A DNA stretch of 64,000 nucleotides from Flavobacterium branchiicola (GTDB taxonomy: Bacteria > Bacteroidota > Bacteroidia > Flavobacteriales > Flavobacteriaceae). The first letter of the stretch is position 1. Each line of letters starts with the position of its first letter. Below, piece after piece: positions 49,041 to 56,511 of this stretch. The notes under the pieces were generated by a model. That model did not search any database. It had not been told where the DNA came from and worked only from the letters and a program-made list of their open reading frames with translations. A program made the position numbers and the translations under genes. Where the stretch lies: contig NZ_JAGYWA010000006.1 in the NCBI RefSeq assembly GCF_018383905.1, positions 248,001 through 312,000 on the forward strand. Reading direction: 5' to 3'.

Positions 49041-51572
49041 TTAAAGGTTTAGATTGCGTAATCGCAATGCATTTACAATGACTGAAACCGAACTTAAACT
49101 CATTGCCAGCGCAGCCAACATTGGCGAAAGCAGGATTCCGAATACTGGAAATAAAATTCCGGCTGCAATTGGAACGCCTAAAACATTGTATATAAAAGCA
49201 AAAAATAAATTTTGTTTGATATTTCTCATAACCGAATAACTCAGTTTTTTAGCTTTTACAATGCCGTTTAAATCTCCTTTAACCAAAGTAATTTTAGCAC
49301 TTTCGATGGCAACATCAGTTCCGGTTCCCATTGCGATTCCAATATTTGCCTGCGCAAGGGCTGGAGCATCATTGATTCCGTCGCCGGCCATGGCTACAAT
49401 TTTACCTTCAGCCTGCAAACGCTGAATTTCTTTTAGTTTATCTTCGGGAAGACAATCGGCTTTAAAAGCACTTAAATGCAATTGATCGGCAACTGCTTTT
49501 GCAGTATTAGCATTGTCACCGGTTAACATAATAACCTCAACGCCCTGATCGATTAAATCTTTAATAGCTTTTGCACTATTTTCTTTGATGGCATCTGTAA
49601 TCGATACATAGCCCAGAGCAATACTATCGACTGAGATATAAGAAACTGTTTTTCCTAAATTTTGTTCAGCAATAATTTTGTTTTCAAGATCTTCAGAAAT
49701 TTTAGCACCAACCTGATTCATTAGTTTTTTGTTTCCTAAAGCGACTTTTGTATTGTTTACAGTTCCTGTAACTCCTTTTCCGGCAACGGCTTCAAAATCG
49801 GGAACTTCAATTAAAGTTTGGTTTTTAGCTTTTGCAAAATTGACAACGGCTTGCGCCAACGGGTGTTCGCTATATTGATTTAAGGAAGCTATGTTTTGCA
49901 ATAAGTTATCTTCATTATTATTGATGGCGTATATTTTTTCTACAGATGGTTTTCCTTCGGTAATTGTTCCGGTTTTATCTGTAATTAAAACATCAATTTT
50001 ATCCATGTTTTCCAGTGCTTCGGCATTTTTTATCAAAATACCATGTTGTGCACCTTTACCAACTCCAACCATAACCGACATTGGAGTTGCTAATCCTAAA
50101 GCACAAGGACAAGCAATAATTAAAACAGCAATGGCATTAATTAATCCGTAAATGTATGCGGGTTCGGGACCAAATTTTGCCCAGACAAAAAAGGTTAAAA
50201 CTGAAATAATAACTACAGTTGGAACAAAATATTTGGCAACACGATCGGCGAGTTTCTGAATTGGAGCTCTCGAACGACTTGCATCATTTACCATTTGTAT
50301 AATCTGCGAGAGTAAAGTTTCTGAACCTACTTTCTCGGCAATCATTACAAAAGATTTAGTTCCGTTTATCGTTCCGGCAATAACATTATCGCCCGTTTTT
50401 TTATCTACTGGAATGGGTTCTCCGGTAATCATCGCTTCATCGATACTGCTTTCTCCGGTTGTTATTTTTCCGTCTACGGGAATTTTTTCTCCCGGTTTTA
50501 CGCGCAATAAATCACCTTTGTTGATATTGTGAATAGAAATTACTTTGTCGTTTCCGTTCTCTACTAAAGTTGCTTCTGTAGGAGTCAGTTTCAATAAAGC
50601 TTTTATAGCACCATTTGTTTGTCCGTGTGCTCTGGCTTCTAATAATTGTCCTAGCAAAACTAAGGTAAGAATTACTGTTGCGGCTTCAAAATACAAATGA
50701 ATGGTTCCATGATGTGATTTGAATTCGTCCGGAAAAACATCAGGAAATAATAAACCTGCAATACTAAATAAGAATGCAACACTTGTTCCGATACCTATTA
50801 AGGTAAACATGTTTAAATTCCAGGTGATAATCGATTTCCAGGCGCGCACAAAAAACATCCAGCCTGCATAAAATAAAACGGGAAGTGAAAATAGAAACTG
50901 AATCCAATTCCATTTTTCAATTGACATTATCGTATAAAGCGGATTATTCGGAATCATTTCTGACATTGAAATGATGAAAATTGGGAGCGTAAACAATATC
51001 GCTATTTTCATTTTTTTCAATAAATCAGTATAGGTTTTGTTTTCTTCATTATCAGCAACCTGCATCGGAACTAAATCCATTCCGCAAATCGGACAATCGC
51101 CCGGTTCATCTGAAACAACCTCGGGATGCATTGGGCAAGTATATTTTGCAGCGCTGATTACTACTTGCGGAACTAAGTCCATTCCGCAAACAGGACAATC
51201 TCCAGGTTTATAGTATGTTTTGTCTCCTTCGCAATGCATCGGACAATAATAAACGCCATTGGTTTGTTGATGTGTGTGCGATTCCTTTTTAGGTTGATGT
51301 GTGTGATTCTCTTTTTTATGACCGGAACAACAAGATTTAACTGCTGTTTCAGTATGGTTTTTAGGAGAATCCATCTCAATAGTATATTTTCCTGCTGCTG
51401 CCAGAACTTCCTGAAATTTTTCTGTTGCAACGTGTTTTTCCATTGTTATGGTAGCCAATGGCGGATTTAGCGTCACTTCGGCCTGAATTCCTTCAATTGT
51501 ATTTAAGGTTTTCTCGACTTTCTTGCGACAGCCATCACACGACATTCCTGAAATTATATATTGATGTGTCAT
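49041..51572 (-). CDS. P1B-type copper-exporting ATPase with three N-terminal metal modules
   Basis: The 843-residue pump starts with an HMA domain (GMSCDGC at 9-15), then Cys81-Cys82, then two heavy-metal-binding domains (CPMHCEGD..CPVCGMDLVP at 110-134; CPMHPEVV..CPICGMDLVP at 146-170). The transmembrane CPC motif is 488-490, phosphorylation Asp532 in DKTGT, HP at 570-571 and GDGINDAP from 730. The Cys-Pro-Cys and C-terminal MxxSS segment fit Cu(I)/Ag(I). It moves cytosolic copper out to the periplasm, where the multicopper oxidase follows. His-rich linkers (HTHQPKKESHTHQQ) add binding capacity. Confidence 0.95.
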   Translation of the reverse strand: MTHQYIISGMSCDGCRKKVEKTLNTIEGIQAEVTLNPPLATITMEKHVATEKFQEVLAAAGKYTIEMDSPKNHTETAVKSCCSGHKKENHTHQPKKESHTHQQTNGVYYCPMHCEGDKTYYKPGDCPVCGMDLVPQVVISAAKYTCPMHPEVVSDEPGDCPICGMDLVPMQVADNEENKTYTDLLKKMKIAILFTLPIFIISMSEMIPNNPLYTIMSIEKWNWIQFLFSLPVLFYAGWMFFVRAWKSIITWNLNMFTLIGIGTSVAFLFSIAGLLFPDVFPDEFKSHHGTIHLYFEAATVILTLVLLGQLLEARAHGQTNGAIKALLKLTPTEATLVENGNDKVISIHNINKGDLLRVKPGEKIPVDGKITTGESSIDEAMITGEPIPVDKKTGDNVIAGTINGTKSFVMIAEKVGSETLLSQIIQMVNDASRSRAPIQKLADRVAKYFVPTVVIISVLTFFVWAKFGPEPAYIYGLINAIAVLIIACPCALGLATPMSVMVGVGKGAQHGILIKNAEALENMDKIDVLITDKTGTITEGKPSVEKIYAINNNEDNLLQNIASLNQYSEHPLAQAVVNFAKAKNQTLIEVPDFEAVAGKGVTGTVNNTKVALGNKKLMNQVGAKISEDLENKIIAEQNLGKTVSYISVDSIALGYVSITDAIKENSAKAIKDLIDQGVEVIMLTGDNANTAKAVADQLHLSAFKADCLPEDKLKEIQRLQAEGKIVAMAGDGINDAPALAQANIGIAMGTGTDVAIESAKITLVKGDLNGIVKAKKLSYSVMRNIKQNLFFAFIYNVLGVPIAAGILFPVFGILLSPMLAALAMSLSSVSVIVNALRLRNLNL

Positions 51573-51735
51573 TGTTATAGGTGTTTAAAGTATTACAATG
51601 CAAATTTCCGAAGTATTGATCGTTTCGGTTTGTATAATTTTGGGTATGATTTGTAAGATTTACTAAGGTAAGGTTTTTTTTTATCGCAAAGCACGCTATG
51701 GTTTTTTGATGTTCGGGCTGTTATAAAAACGCAAA

Positions 51736-51767
51736 GTTCGCAAAGCTTTTAAAATAACTTTGCGAAC
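51736..51767. repeat. Inverted repeat GTTCGCAAAG / CTTTGCGAAC
   Basis: The 10 bp arms are perfect complements with a 12-base loop. The words GCAAAG and TTGCG recur just outside (CGCAAAGCACG; CTTTGCGCTCTTTGCGG at 52184). Confidence 0.75.
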
Positions 51768-51770
51768 CTG

Positions 51771-51974
51771 GATTAAAAACATAACCCAAGGTTTCAACCT
51801 TGGGGACGTATCGTGTTTCAATCTTTGTGTACCCAAGGTTGAAACCTTGGGCTACGTTCTGAATAAATTGCGAAAAAATTATATAAAAAGTTAGCCACGG
51901 ATTAAAAGATTATCACAGATTTTTAAAATCCATTTAATCTGTATAATCTGTGGCTAAATAAAACCTTTGCGTAC
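51771..51974. repeat. 204 bp tandem repeat, copy 1
   Basis: The unit begins GATTAAAAACATAACCCAAG and ends AAACCTTTGCGTAC. It contains two 20 bp palindromes (CCCAAGGTTTCAACCTTGGG and CCCAAGGTTGAAACCTTGGG) and an inverted pair GCCACGGATTAAAAGATTAT .. ATAATCTGTGGC. Copy 2 is 3 bases downstream with about seven base differences. Confidence 0.95.
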
Positions 51975-51977
51975 TTA

Positions 51978-52181
51978 GATTAAAAACATAACCCAAGGTT
52001 TCAACCGTGGGGGCGTATCGTATTTCAATCTTTGCGTACCCAAGGTTGAAGCCTTGGGCTACGTTCTGAATAAATTGCGAAAAAATTATATAAAAAGGTA
52101 GCCGCGGATTAAAAGATTATCACAGATTTTTAAAATCCATTTAATCTGTATAATCTGTGGCTAAATAAAACCTTTGCGTAC
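51978..52181. repeat. 204 bp tandem repeat, copy 2
   Basis: The unit has the same length as copy 1; by eye I count seven differences (four near the first palindrome and the adjoining GTATCG region, one in the second palindrome, two in the GTAGCCGCGG arm), about 97% identity. The first palindrome is broken by CAACCGTGG, so the copies have diverged slightly. Confidence 0.95.
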
Positions 52182-52212
52182 GCCTTTGCGCTCTTTGCGG
52201 TTAAGCTAAAAC

Positions 52213-52773
52213 TTATATATTCTCGATCTGAATACGTTTCTTATCTTTCAGTTGTTTGAAATAGGTAGGAGTAAAACCAGTAATTTTTTTAAACTGATTA
52301 CTCAAATGCGCTACATTACTATAATTTAGAATATCGGCAATTTCGCTTAACGAAAGTTCATTGTAAATCAGTAATTCTTTTACCTTTTCTATTTTCTGAC
52401 TGATAAAATATTTTTCGATAGTAGTGTTCTCTATTTCCGAAAAAAGATTACTCAGTGTATTATAATCCTGATGGAGATTTTCAGCCAGATAATCAGATAA
52501 GTTGACTTTGAGTTCGTTGTTTTTATGGTGAACCAAATCAACAATAAGATTTTTTATTTTTTCGATTGTTTTGCTTTTTTTGTCATCAATGATATGAAAA
52601 CCTAAAGCTTGCAGGTTTTTAAGCAAAATCTCTTTTTGATTTTCTGTAATAGCGTCCTGTAGTTCAACTTCACCCAATTCAACAGAAATAGTCTGAAGTC
52701 CGAGTTTTTCAAACTCAGACTTCACAACCATTTTGCATCGACTACACACCATGTTTTTGATGTAGAGCTTCAT
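52213..52773 (-). CDS. Fusion regulator: HMA-like metal domain plus AraC helix-turn-helix
   Basis: From ATG 52773 the protein has 186 residues. Residues 1-62 are an HMA-like ferredoxin fold with CxxC (MKLYIKNMVCSRCKMVV; Cys10, Cys13). Residues ~85-178 are an AraC-type double helix-turn-helix (IAEILNYS-like: LSEIADILNYSNVAHLSNQF, then FKKITGFTPTYFKQL). This is a compact one-component metal regulator with no cupin. It starts right after the DUF3347 stop, so they are co-transcribed. It most plausibly activates the copper genes. Confidence 0.88.
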   Translation of the reverse strand: MKLYIKNMVCSRCKMVVKSEFEKLGLQTISVELGEVELQDAITENQKEILLKNLQALGFHIIDDKKSKTIEKIKNLIVDLVHHKNNELKVNLSDYLAENLHQDYNTLSNLFSEIENTTIEKYFISQKIEKVKELLIYNELSLSEIADILNYSNVAHLSNQFKKITGFTPTYFKQLKDKKRIQIENI

Positions 52774-52775
52774 AT

Positions 52776-53306
52776 TTATTTGATGGTTTCTACCACGTTT
52801 CCGCAAGTTAACATCGAAGATCCGTAATACGGATTTTTAACTGCTTTTTCTTTACTTAACCAATCAGCATCGGCCATTGGGCAATATTGTTTGTAAATTG
52901 GCTGCTCCGGGCTAGATACTTTTATAAGATCGTAAGTGCTTTTAGACAACGATTTAAAAGTTTCGCGTTGTTTTTTAAGATCTGTTGTAGACGAAATACT
53001 TTTGGCATCGGCAGTAAGTTTTTTCATGACTTTCATCCAAACCGTATGTTCGTTACTTTTCAGTTTATCCATTTTTACAGCTGTAATTGCCGTAAGTAAA
53101 GTTGCGGCTTTCGCCGAAGTTAATTTACTGTCACTTTTAATAAGAGCATCTTTTACGGTGAAATAAGCATCATAAACTGGTTGTAACTCAGTTGAAGTTA
53201 AAACTTCGATTTCGTTTGTTTCTGTTTTTACTGCTTTTGCGTGAATTGTACTTGTAGTAAAAACGAATGCGATTAATGCCCCTATAATTGTTATTGATTT
53301 TTTCAT
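52776..53306 (-). CDS. Periplasmic DUF3347 copper-associated protein
   Basis: The 176-residue protein has a signal peptide (KSITIIGALIAFVFTTSTIHAKA) and the DUF3347 pattern LQPVYDAYFTVKDALI, EQPIYKQYCPMADADWLS and KNPYYGSSMLTCGN. DUF3347 commonly follows copper-efflux adaptor proteins, and the Cys/Met pair (CPMA, MLTC) may bind copper. It is upstream of the HMA-AraC gene. Confidence 0.88.
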   Translation of the reverse strand: MKKSITIIGALIAFVFTTSTIHAKAVKTETNEIEVLTSTELQPVYDAYFTVKDALIKSDSKLTSAKAATLLTAITAVKMDKLKSNEHTVWMKVMKKLTADAKSISSTTDLKKQRETFKSLSKSTYDLIKVSSPEQPIYKQYCPMADADWLSKEKAVKNPYYGSSMLTCGNVVETIK

Positions 53307-53418
53307 TTTGTATATATTTAGAAGGAATTTAGTATTCCTTATTAGATTTAATTCTTAAAGTGTTTTGCAGATTTTGCGTAACGTTTAGAGCCAGTTATGG
53401 CTGTCACAAATAGAATTA

Positions 53419-53802
53419 TTATATTTTTGGAGGTGCCCAAATAGAGGTAAAGCCATCAGAAATACTATTGTTTTCATAGTAAGTGATGGGTGTTTTGAAA
53501 GAGAAATTCAATAATTGGTTATTGAATTCAAAATCATTTTCTGCAATTAAACTAAACTGTAAACCCGAAGTAGTACAGCCAGAGTGATCACATTTTCTGT
53601 TGCAACCGTGCTGATCCTTTTTAGAATCCTTACTTTTTTTGCAACATTCTTTTTGACAGGAATCAGATGATGTATTAGATGAACTTGCTGTTTTCCCGCA
53701 AGTACTTTTTTCAGTAGATTTTCCACAAGCATAACCCGTAGTTGACATCAAAGAGAAGCCAAACAGTAAAACGAGAAATAATATGTTTGTTTTTTTTATC
53801 AA
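53419..53802 (-). CDS. Cys-rich secreted protein of the copper island
   Basis: The 127-residue protein has a TTG start (53802; no in-frame ATG serves the signal) and a signal peptide (NILFLVLLFGFSLMSTTGYA). The mature N-terminal region has 12 Cys in about 55 residues (ACGKSTEKSTCGK, CQKECCKKS, HGCNRKCDHSGC) with interspersed Lys/Ser/His, a metal-binding look. The C-terminal half (LQFSLIAENDFEF, ending SIWAPPKI) is hydrophobic. A full TAAATTTG promoter box lies upstream. It starts the copper island. Confidence 0.82.
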   Translation of the reverse strand: MIKKTNILFLVLLFGFSLMSTTGYACGKSTEKSTCGKTASSSNTSSDSCQKECCKKSKDSKKDQHGCNRKCDHSGCTTSGLQFSLIAENDFEFNNQLLNFSFKTPITYYENNSISDGFTSIWAPPKI

Positions 53803-53822
53803 GGAAAAATATATTGTTGATA

Positions 53823-53830
53823 CAAATTTA
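53823..53830 (-). promoter_or_regulatory. -7 box for the Cys-rich copper gene
   Basis: On the minus strand this reads TAAATTTG, a full TAnnTTTG match 20 bases before the TTG start. Confidence 0.6.
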
Positions 53831-53872
53831 GATAAAAATTCTTAGCTCCGATCTCTTTTAAGATTTCAATAA

Positions 53873-54706
53873 CTAAAGCTTTTTAAAATCGGTCGGTTTC
53901 ATATTCTTTCGTTTTTTGAAATAATTCGACAAATGACTTTCATCGGTAAAGCCAAATTCATAAGCAATTTGCTTGATCGGTAATTGATTGTTATGGAATC
54001 GTTTTTCGATTAAAGTAGTTCTTAAATTATTAATGTAATCGCGATAACTAATCGAGAAAGTCCTTTTGAAATAAGCACTAAAGTAAGTTGGTGCAATATT
54101 AAAATGTTCTGCAATAACCTTTATCTGAACCAGTTTTGGCTGATAAATATTCTGATGAATATAATTGGCGATTTGTTCATTATCGATATGCGTTGATTTC
54201 ATTTGAAGATTCATACCGCGAATGGTTTCTTTTATCAGACCAAAAAGCGAAAGAATTTGGTAAAAAACAATTGGCGAAGTCGTAACATCAATATAACGAT
54301 CGTAGGTTATAATATTCTCTACCGTATTTTTTAAGATAGTTTTGCAAGGTTCATCAAATTTTAAAACCGTTTCTTTCAGGATTTTGTCGCGCATAAAACT
54401 TTCGGGAGTATTCACCAGAAATTCATCACAAGTCAGGTTTTGTTTGGAATTAAAATAATTGTCTGTGAATTTAATATAAACAAAACGCGTGTTTTTTTTG
54501 ATGTCAAAGTAGTGTTCATCTTCGGGAGAAATTACAAATAAATCTCCGGCTTTATATGGGAGAAGATTTTTATTGAGATGATGAATACCAGCTCCTTTTT
54601 TGATATAAATGATTTCGTAATACGTATGCGTATGTGGCGGAAGGTGAAATTTCTCATCTTCAAATTCATGAATAACAAGAGTCTCAAACTGATTTAATTT
54701 AGGCAT
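53873..54706 (-). CDS. AraC family transcriptional regulator
   Basis: The 277-residue protein has a cupin-like sensor (HLPPHTHTYYEIIYIKKGAG, LFVISPEDEHYFDI) and a C-terminal AraC domain (~175-277: IKVIAEHFNIAPTYFSAYF, AYEFGFTDESHLSNYFKKRK). It is divergent from the MFS transporter with a 104-base shared promoter region, so it most likely regulates that exporter in response to a small molecule. Confidence 0.92.
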   Translation of the reverse strand: MPKLNQFETLVIHEFEDEKFHLPPHTHTYYEIIYIKKGAGIHHLNKNLLPYKAGDLFVISPEDEHYFDIKKNTRFVYIKFTDNYFNSKQNLTCDEFLVNTPESFMRDKILKETVLKFDEPCKTILKNTVENIITYDRYIDVTTSPIVFYQILSLFGLIKETIRGMNLQMKSTHIDNEQIANYIHQNIYQPKLVQIKVIAEHFNIAPTYFSAYFKRTFSISYRDYINNLRTTLIEKRFHNNQLPIKQIAYEFGFTDESHLSNYFKKRKNMKPTDFKKL

Positions 54707-54764
54707 GACTTAAATTTACAAGTTTATGTCGTAAATATACAACTATTTTTGCGCTTAACGGTGT

Positions 54765-54772
54765 TAAATTTG
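54765..54772 (+). promoter_or_regulatory. -7 box for the MFS transporter gene
   Basis: TAAATTTG fits TAnnTTTG and lies 38 bases before the MFS ATG. A second match, TATTTTTG, is at 54744-54751. Confidence 0.5.
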
Positions 54773-54810
54773 TCCCATAGAAAATATATTCCTTTCTTAT
54801 TATAAAACAG

Positions 54811-55977
54811 ATGAAAAAAAGTCTTATTGCCTTGTCTTTAGGAGGCTTAACTATTGGAATAACCGAATTTGTAATGATGGGTTTATTGCCAGATATTGCT
54901 TCAGATATGAAAGTTTCGATTCCGGTTGCCGGATACTTAATTTCAGCTTACGCTTTGGGCGTTGTTATTGGTGCACCTCTATTGGTTATTATAGGTAGAA
55001 ATTTTCCACCCAAAAAAATGCTTTTGATTTTAGCATTAATGCTAACCGTTTTTAATGCACTTTCTATTATTGCTCCAAATTATAATTTCTTGTTTGCTTC
55101 AAGATTTCTTTCGGGATTACCGCATGGTGCTTTCTTTGGAGTAGGAGCGGTAGTCGCAAGCCGTTTGGCAGATAAAGGAAAAGAAGCCCAGGCAATTGCT
55201 ATTATGTTCTCGGGTTTAACGCTGGCTAATTTAATTGGCGTACCAATTGGTACTTATATTGGTCACCACTTTATTTGGCGTTATACCTTTATATTAATTG
55301 CTATAGTAGGAATGCTGACCTTTTTGTTTATTTCCTTGTGGATGCCAAATTTGGAAAAAAGCGGAGATGTAAACATGAAAACTCAATTGTTGTTTTTCAA
55401 GAAAACGGAAGCCTGGTTAATTATCGGAATTACCGCAATTGGTTTTGGCGGATTGTTTGCCTGGATTAGTTACATTGCGCCTTTGTTAATCAATGTATCA
55501 AGATTTTCTCCGGAAGATGTTTCGTATATATTGATTTTGGCAGGACTTGGAATGGTTGTAGGGAATTTTGCAGGAGGAAAACTGGCAGATAAATATTCGC
55601 CTGCACCAACCGTATTAGCATTATTGTTTGTTATGGTGCTGGATTTATTAATGGTCTACTTTTTCTCTTTCAATCAATATGTTTCGTTGTTTCTGACTTT
55701 CTTAACCGGAGCGATTTCATTTTCTGTAATTGCACCAATTCAAATGTTGATGATTCGCACGGCAAAAGATGCAGAGATGATTGCTTCAGCAGCGCTTCAG
55801 GGCAGTTTTAATATAGGGAACGCATTAGGAGCTTTCTTAGGTGGATTACCTTTGGCAGCTGGTTATAGTTTTGCTTCTCCAAATCTTATTGGTATTGGAA
55901 TGGCCATAACCGGAATGATTATTACTTTTGTACTAATGCAAAAACACAAAGCAAATTTGCAGTTGCAAAGCGCTTAA
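54811..55977 (+). CDS. MFS transporter, AraJ-like
   Basis: The 388-residue protein has 12 predicted membrane helices with the MFS motif-A-like loop (RNFPPKKMLLILALM) and the FVMMGLLPDIASDMKVS N-terminus of the AraJ/YdhP-type drug:H+ antiporter subgroup. It likely exports sugars or drugs. The adjacent divergent AraC gene would be its regulator. A perfect hairpin terminator follows. Confidence 0.92.
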   Translation: MKKSLIALSLGGLTIGITEFVMMGLLPDIASDMKVSIPVAGYLISAYALGVVIGAPLLVIIGRNFPPKKMLLILALMLTVFNALSIIAPNYNFLFASRFLSGLPHGAFFGVGAVVASRLADKGKEAQAIAIMFSGLTLANLIGVPIGTYIGHHFIWRYTFILIAIVGMLTFLFISLWMPNLEKSGDVNMKTQLLFFKKTEAWLIIGITAIGFGGLFAWISYIAPLLINVSRFSPEDVSYILILAGLGMVVGNFAGGKLADKYSPAPTVLALLFVMVLDLLMVYFFSFNQYVSLFLTFLTGAISFSVIAPIQMLMIRTAKDAEMIASAALQGSFNIGNALGAFLGGLPLAAGYSFASPNLIGIGMAITGMIITFVLMQKHKANLQLQSA

Positions 55978-55999
55978 GAAGATACTTTAAAAATTAAAG

Positions 56000-56030
56000 A
56001 ACCTTAAACTTAATTGTTTAAGGTTTTTTT
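56000..56030 (+). terminator. Terminator of the MFS gene
   Basis: AACCTTAAAC-TTAATT-GTTTAAGGTT is followed by TTTTT; a perfect 10 bp stem. Confidence 0.9.
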
Positions 56031-56144
56031 GTGCCTGATTGTTCCTGAATTTTAATGGGCTGATGAATTAATGTAAGAATCGTTTCCCTTTTTTTATTTC
56101 TTGTTAAAATTTATTTCACTTTTATAGTTCCTGTTGTATTTTCA

Positions 56145-56158
56145 TGTAATCGATTATT
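56145..56158. promoter_or_regulatory. Operator-like site 1 upstream of susC
   Basis: TGTAATCGATTATT shares TGTAATCGATTA with the perfect palindrome at 56330, differing only in the last two bases. Confidence 0.5.
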
Positions 56159-56329
56159 TTTTTAATAAAAGCGGAAGAATTTTTTATTTCTCAATATTAA
56201 ATTTGGTATTTATTCATAATATAAATTACAGATGTCGTATTAAAATCAGGCTTTATTTTTCATTTGTAATTTTTTTTAGCAAATTTTTAGGAAAATTAAT
56301 TTTTTAATTAAAAAAAATATTTATGTTTG

Positions 56330-56343
56330 TGTAATCGATTACA
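56330..56343. promoter_or_regulatory. Perfect palindromic operator TGTAATCGATTACA upstream of susC
   Basis: A 14-base perfect palindrome with central CG, the architecture of LacI/GalR-family operators (TGnAAnCGnTTnCA). It lies 169 bases before the susC ATG. Confidence 0.65.
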
Positions 56344-56384
56344 TCATTTGTTTTTAATAAAATTAAAGTTATTTTTATAAAGCG

Positions 56385-56394
56385 AAATCGATTG
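56385..56394. promoter_or_regulatory. Weaker site AAATCGATTG upstream of susC
   Basis: The core ATCGAT with partial symmetry is repeated here 118 bases before the ATG. It may be a third, weak operator. Confidence 0.3.
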
Positions 56395-56511
56395 AAAATC
56401 CTTGCTTTTATTAAGCTTTCAAAGATTTTGTGACAATATTAACAAGAGGATTTATGATGTCAAAACTAGAGAAAAACTATTTAACCAATTAATAATTTTA
56501 AACAATAAACC

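Larger units (their letters stand above)
51573..52212. other. 640-base repeat-rich spacer between the copper ATPase and the HMA-AraC regulator
   Basis: It holds a 10 bp inverted repeat (51736-51767), and the 204 bp tandem repeat (51771-52181). No ORF or RNA was found. The 197 bases nearest the ATPase (51573-51770) should contain its promoter. Confidence 0.7.
55978..56511. other. 534-base regulatory region upstream of susC
   Basis: It starts with the MFS terminator (56000-56030), then AT-rich DNA with three ATCGAT-centred palindromic sites (56145, 56330, 56385). The last ~110 bases should contain the susC promoter; I could not identify a clear TAnnTTTG box. No ORF or RNA was seen. Confidence 0.7.

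Noticed and set aside
51771..52181. Insertion sequence or MITE between the copper genes
   Set aside because: No transposase ORF, no target duplication could be seen; two tandem copies suggest duplication. A MITE origin remains possible only if copies are found elsewhere.
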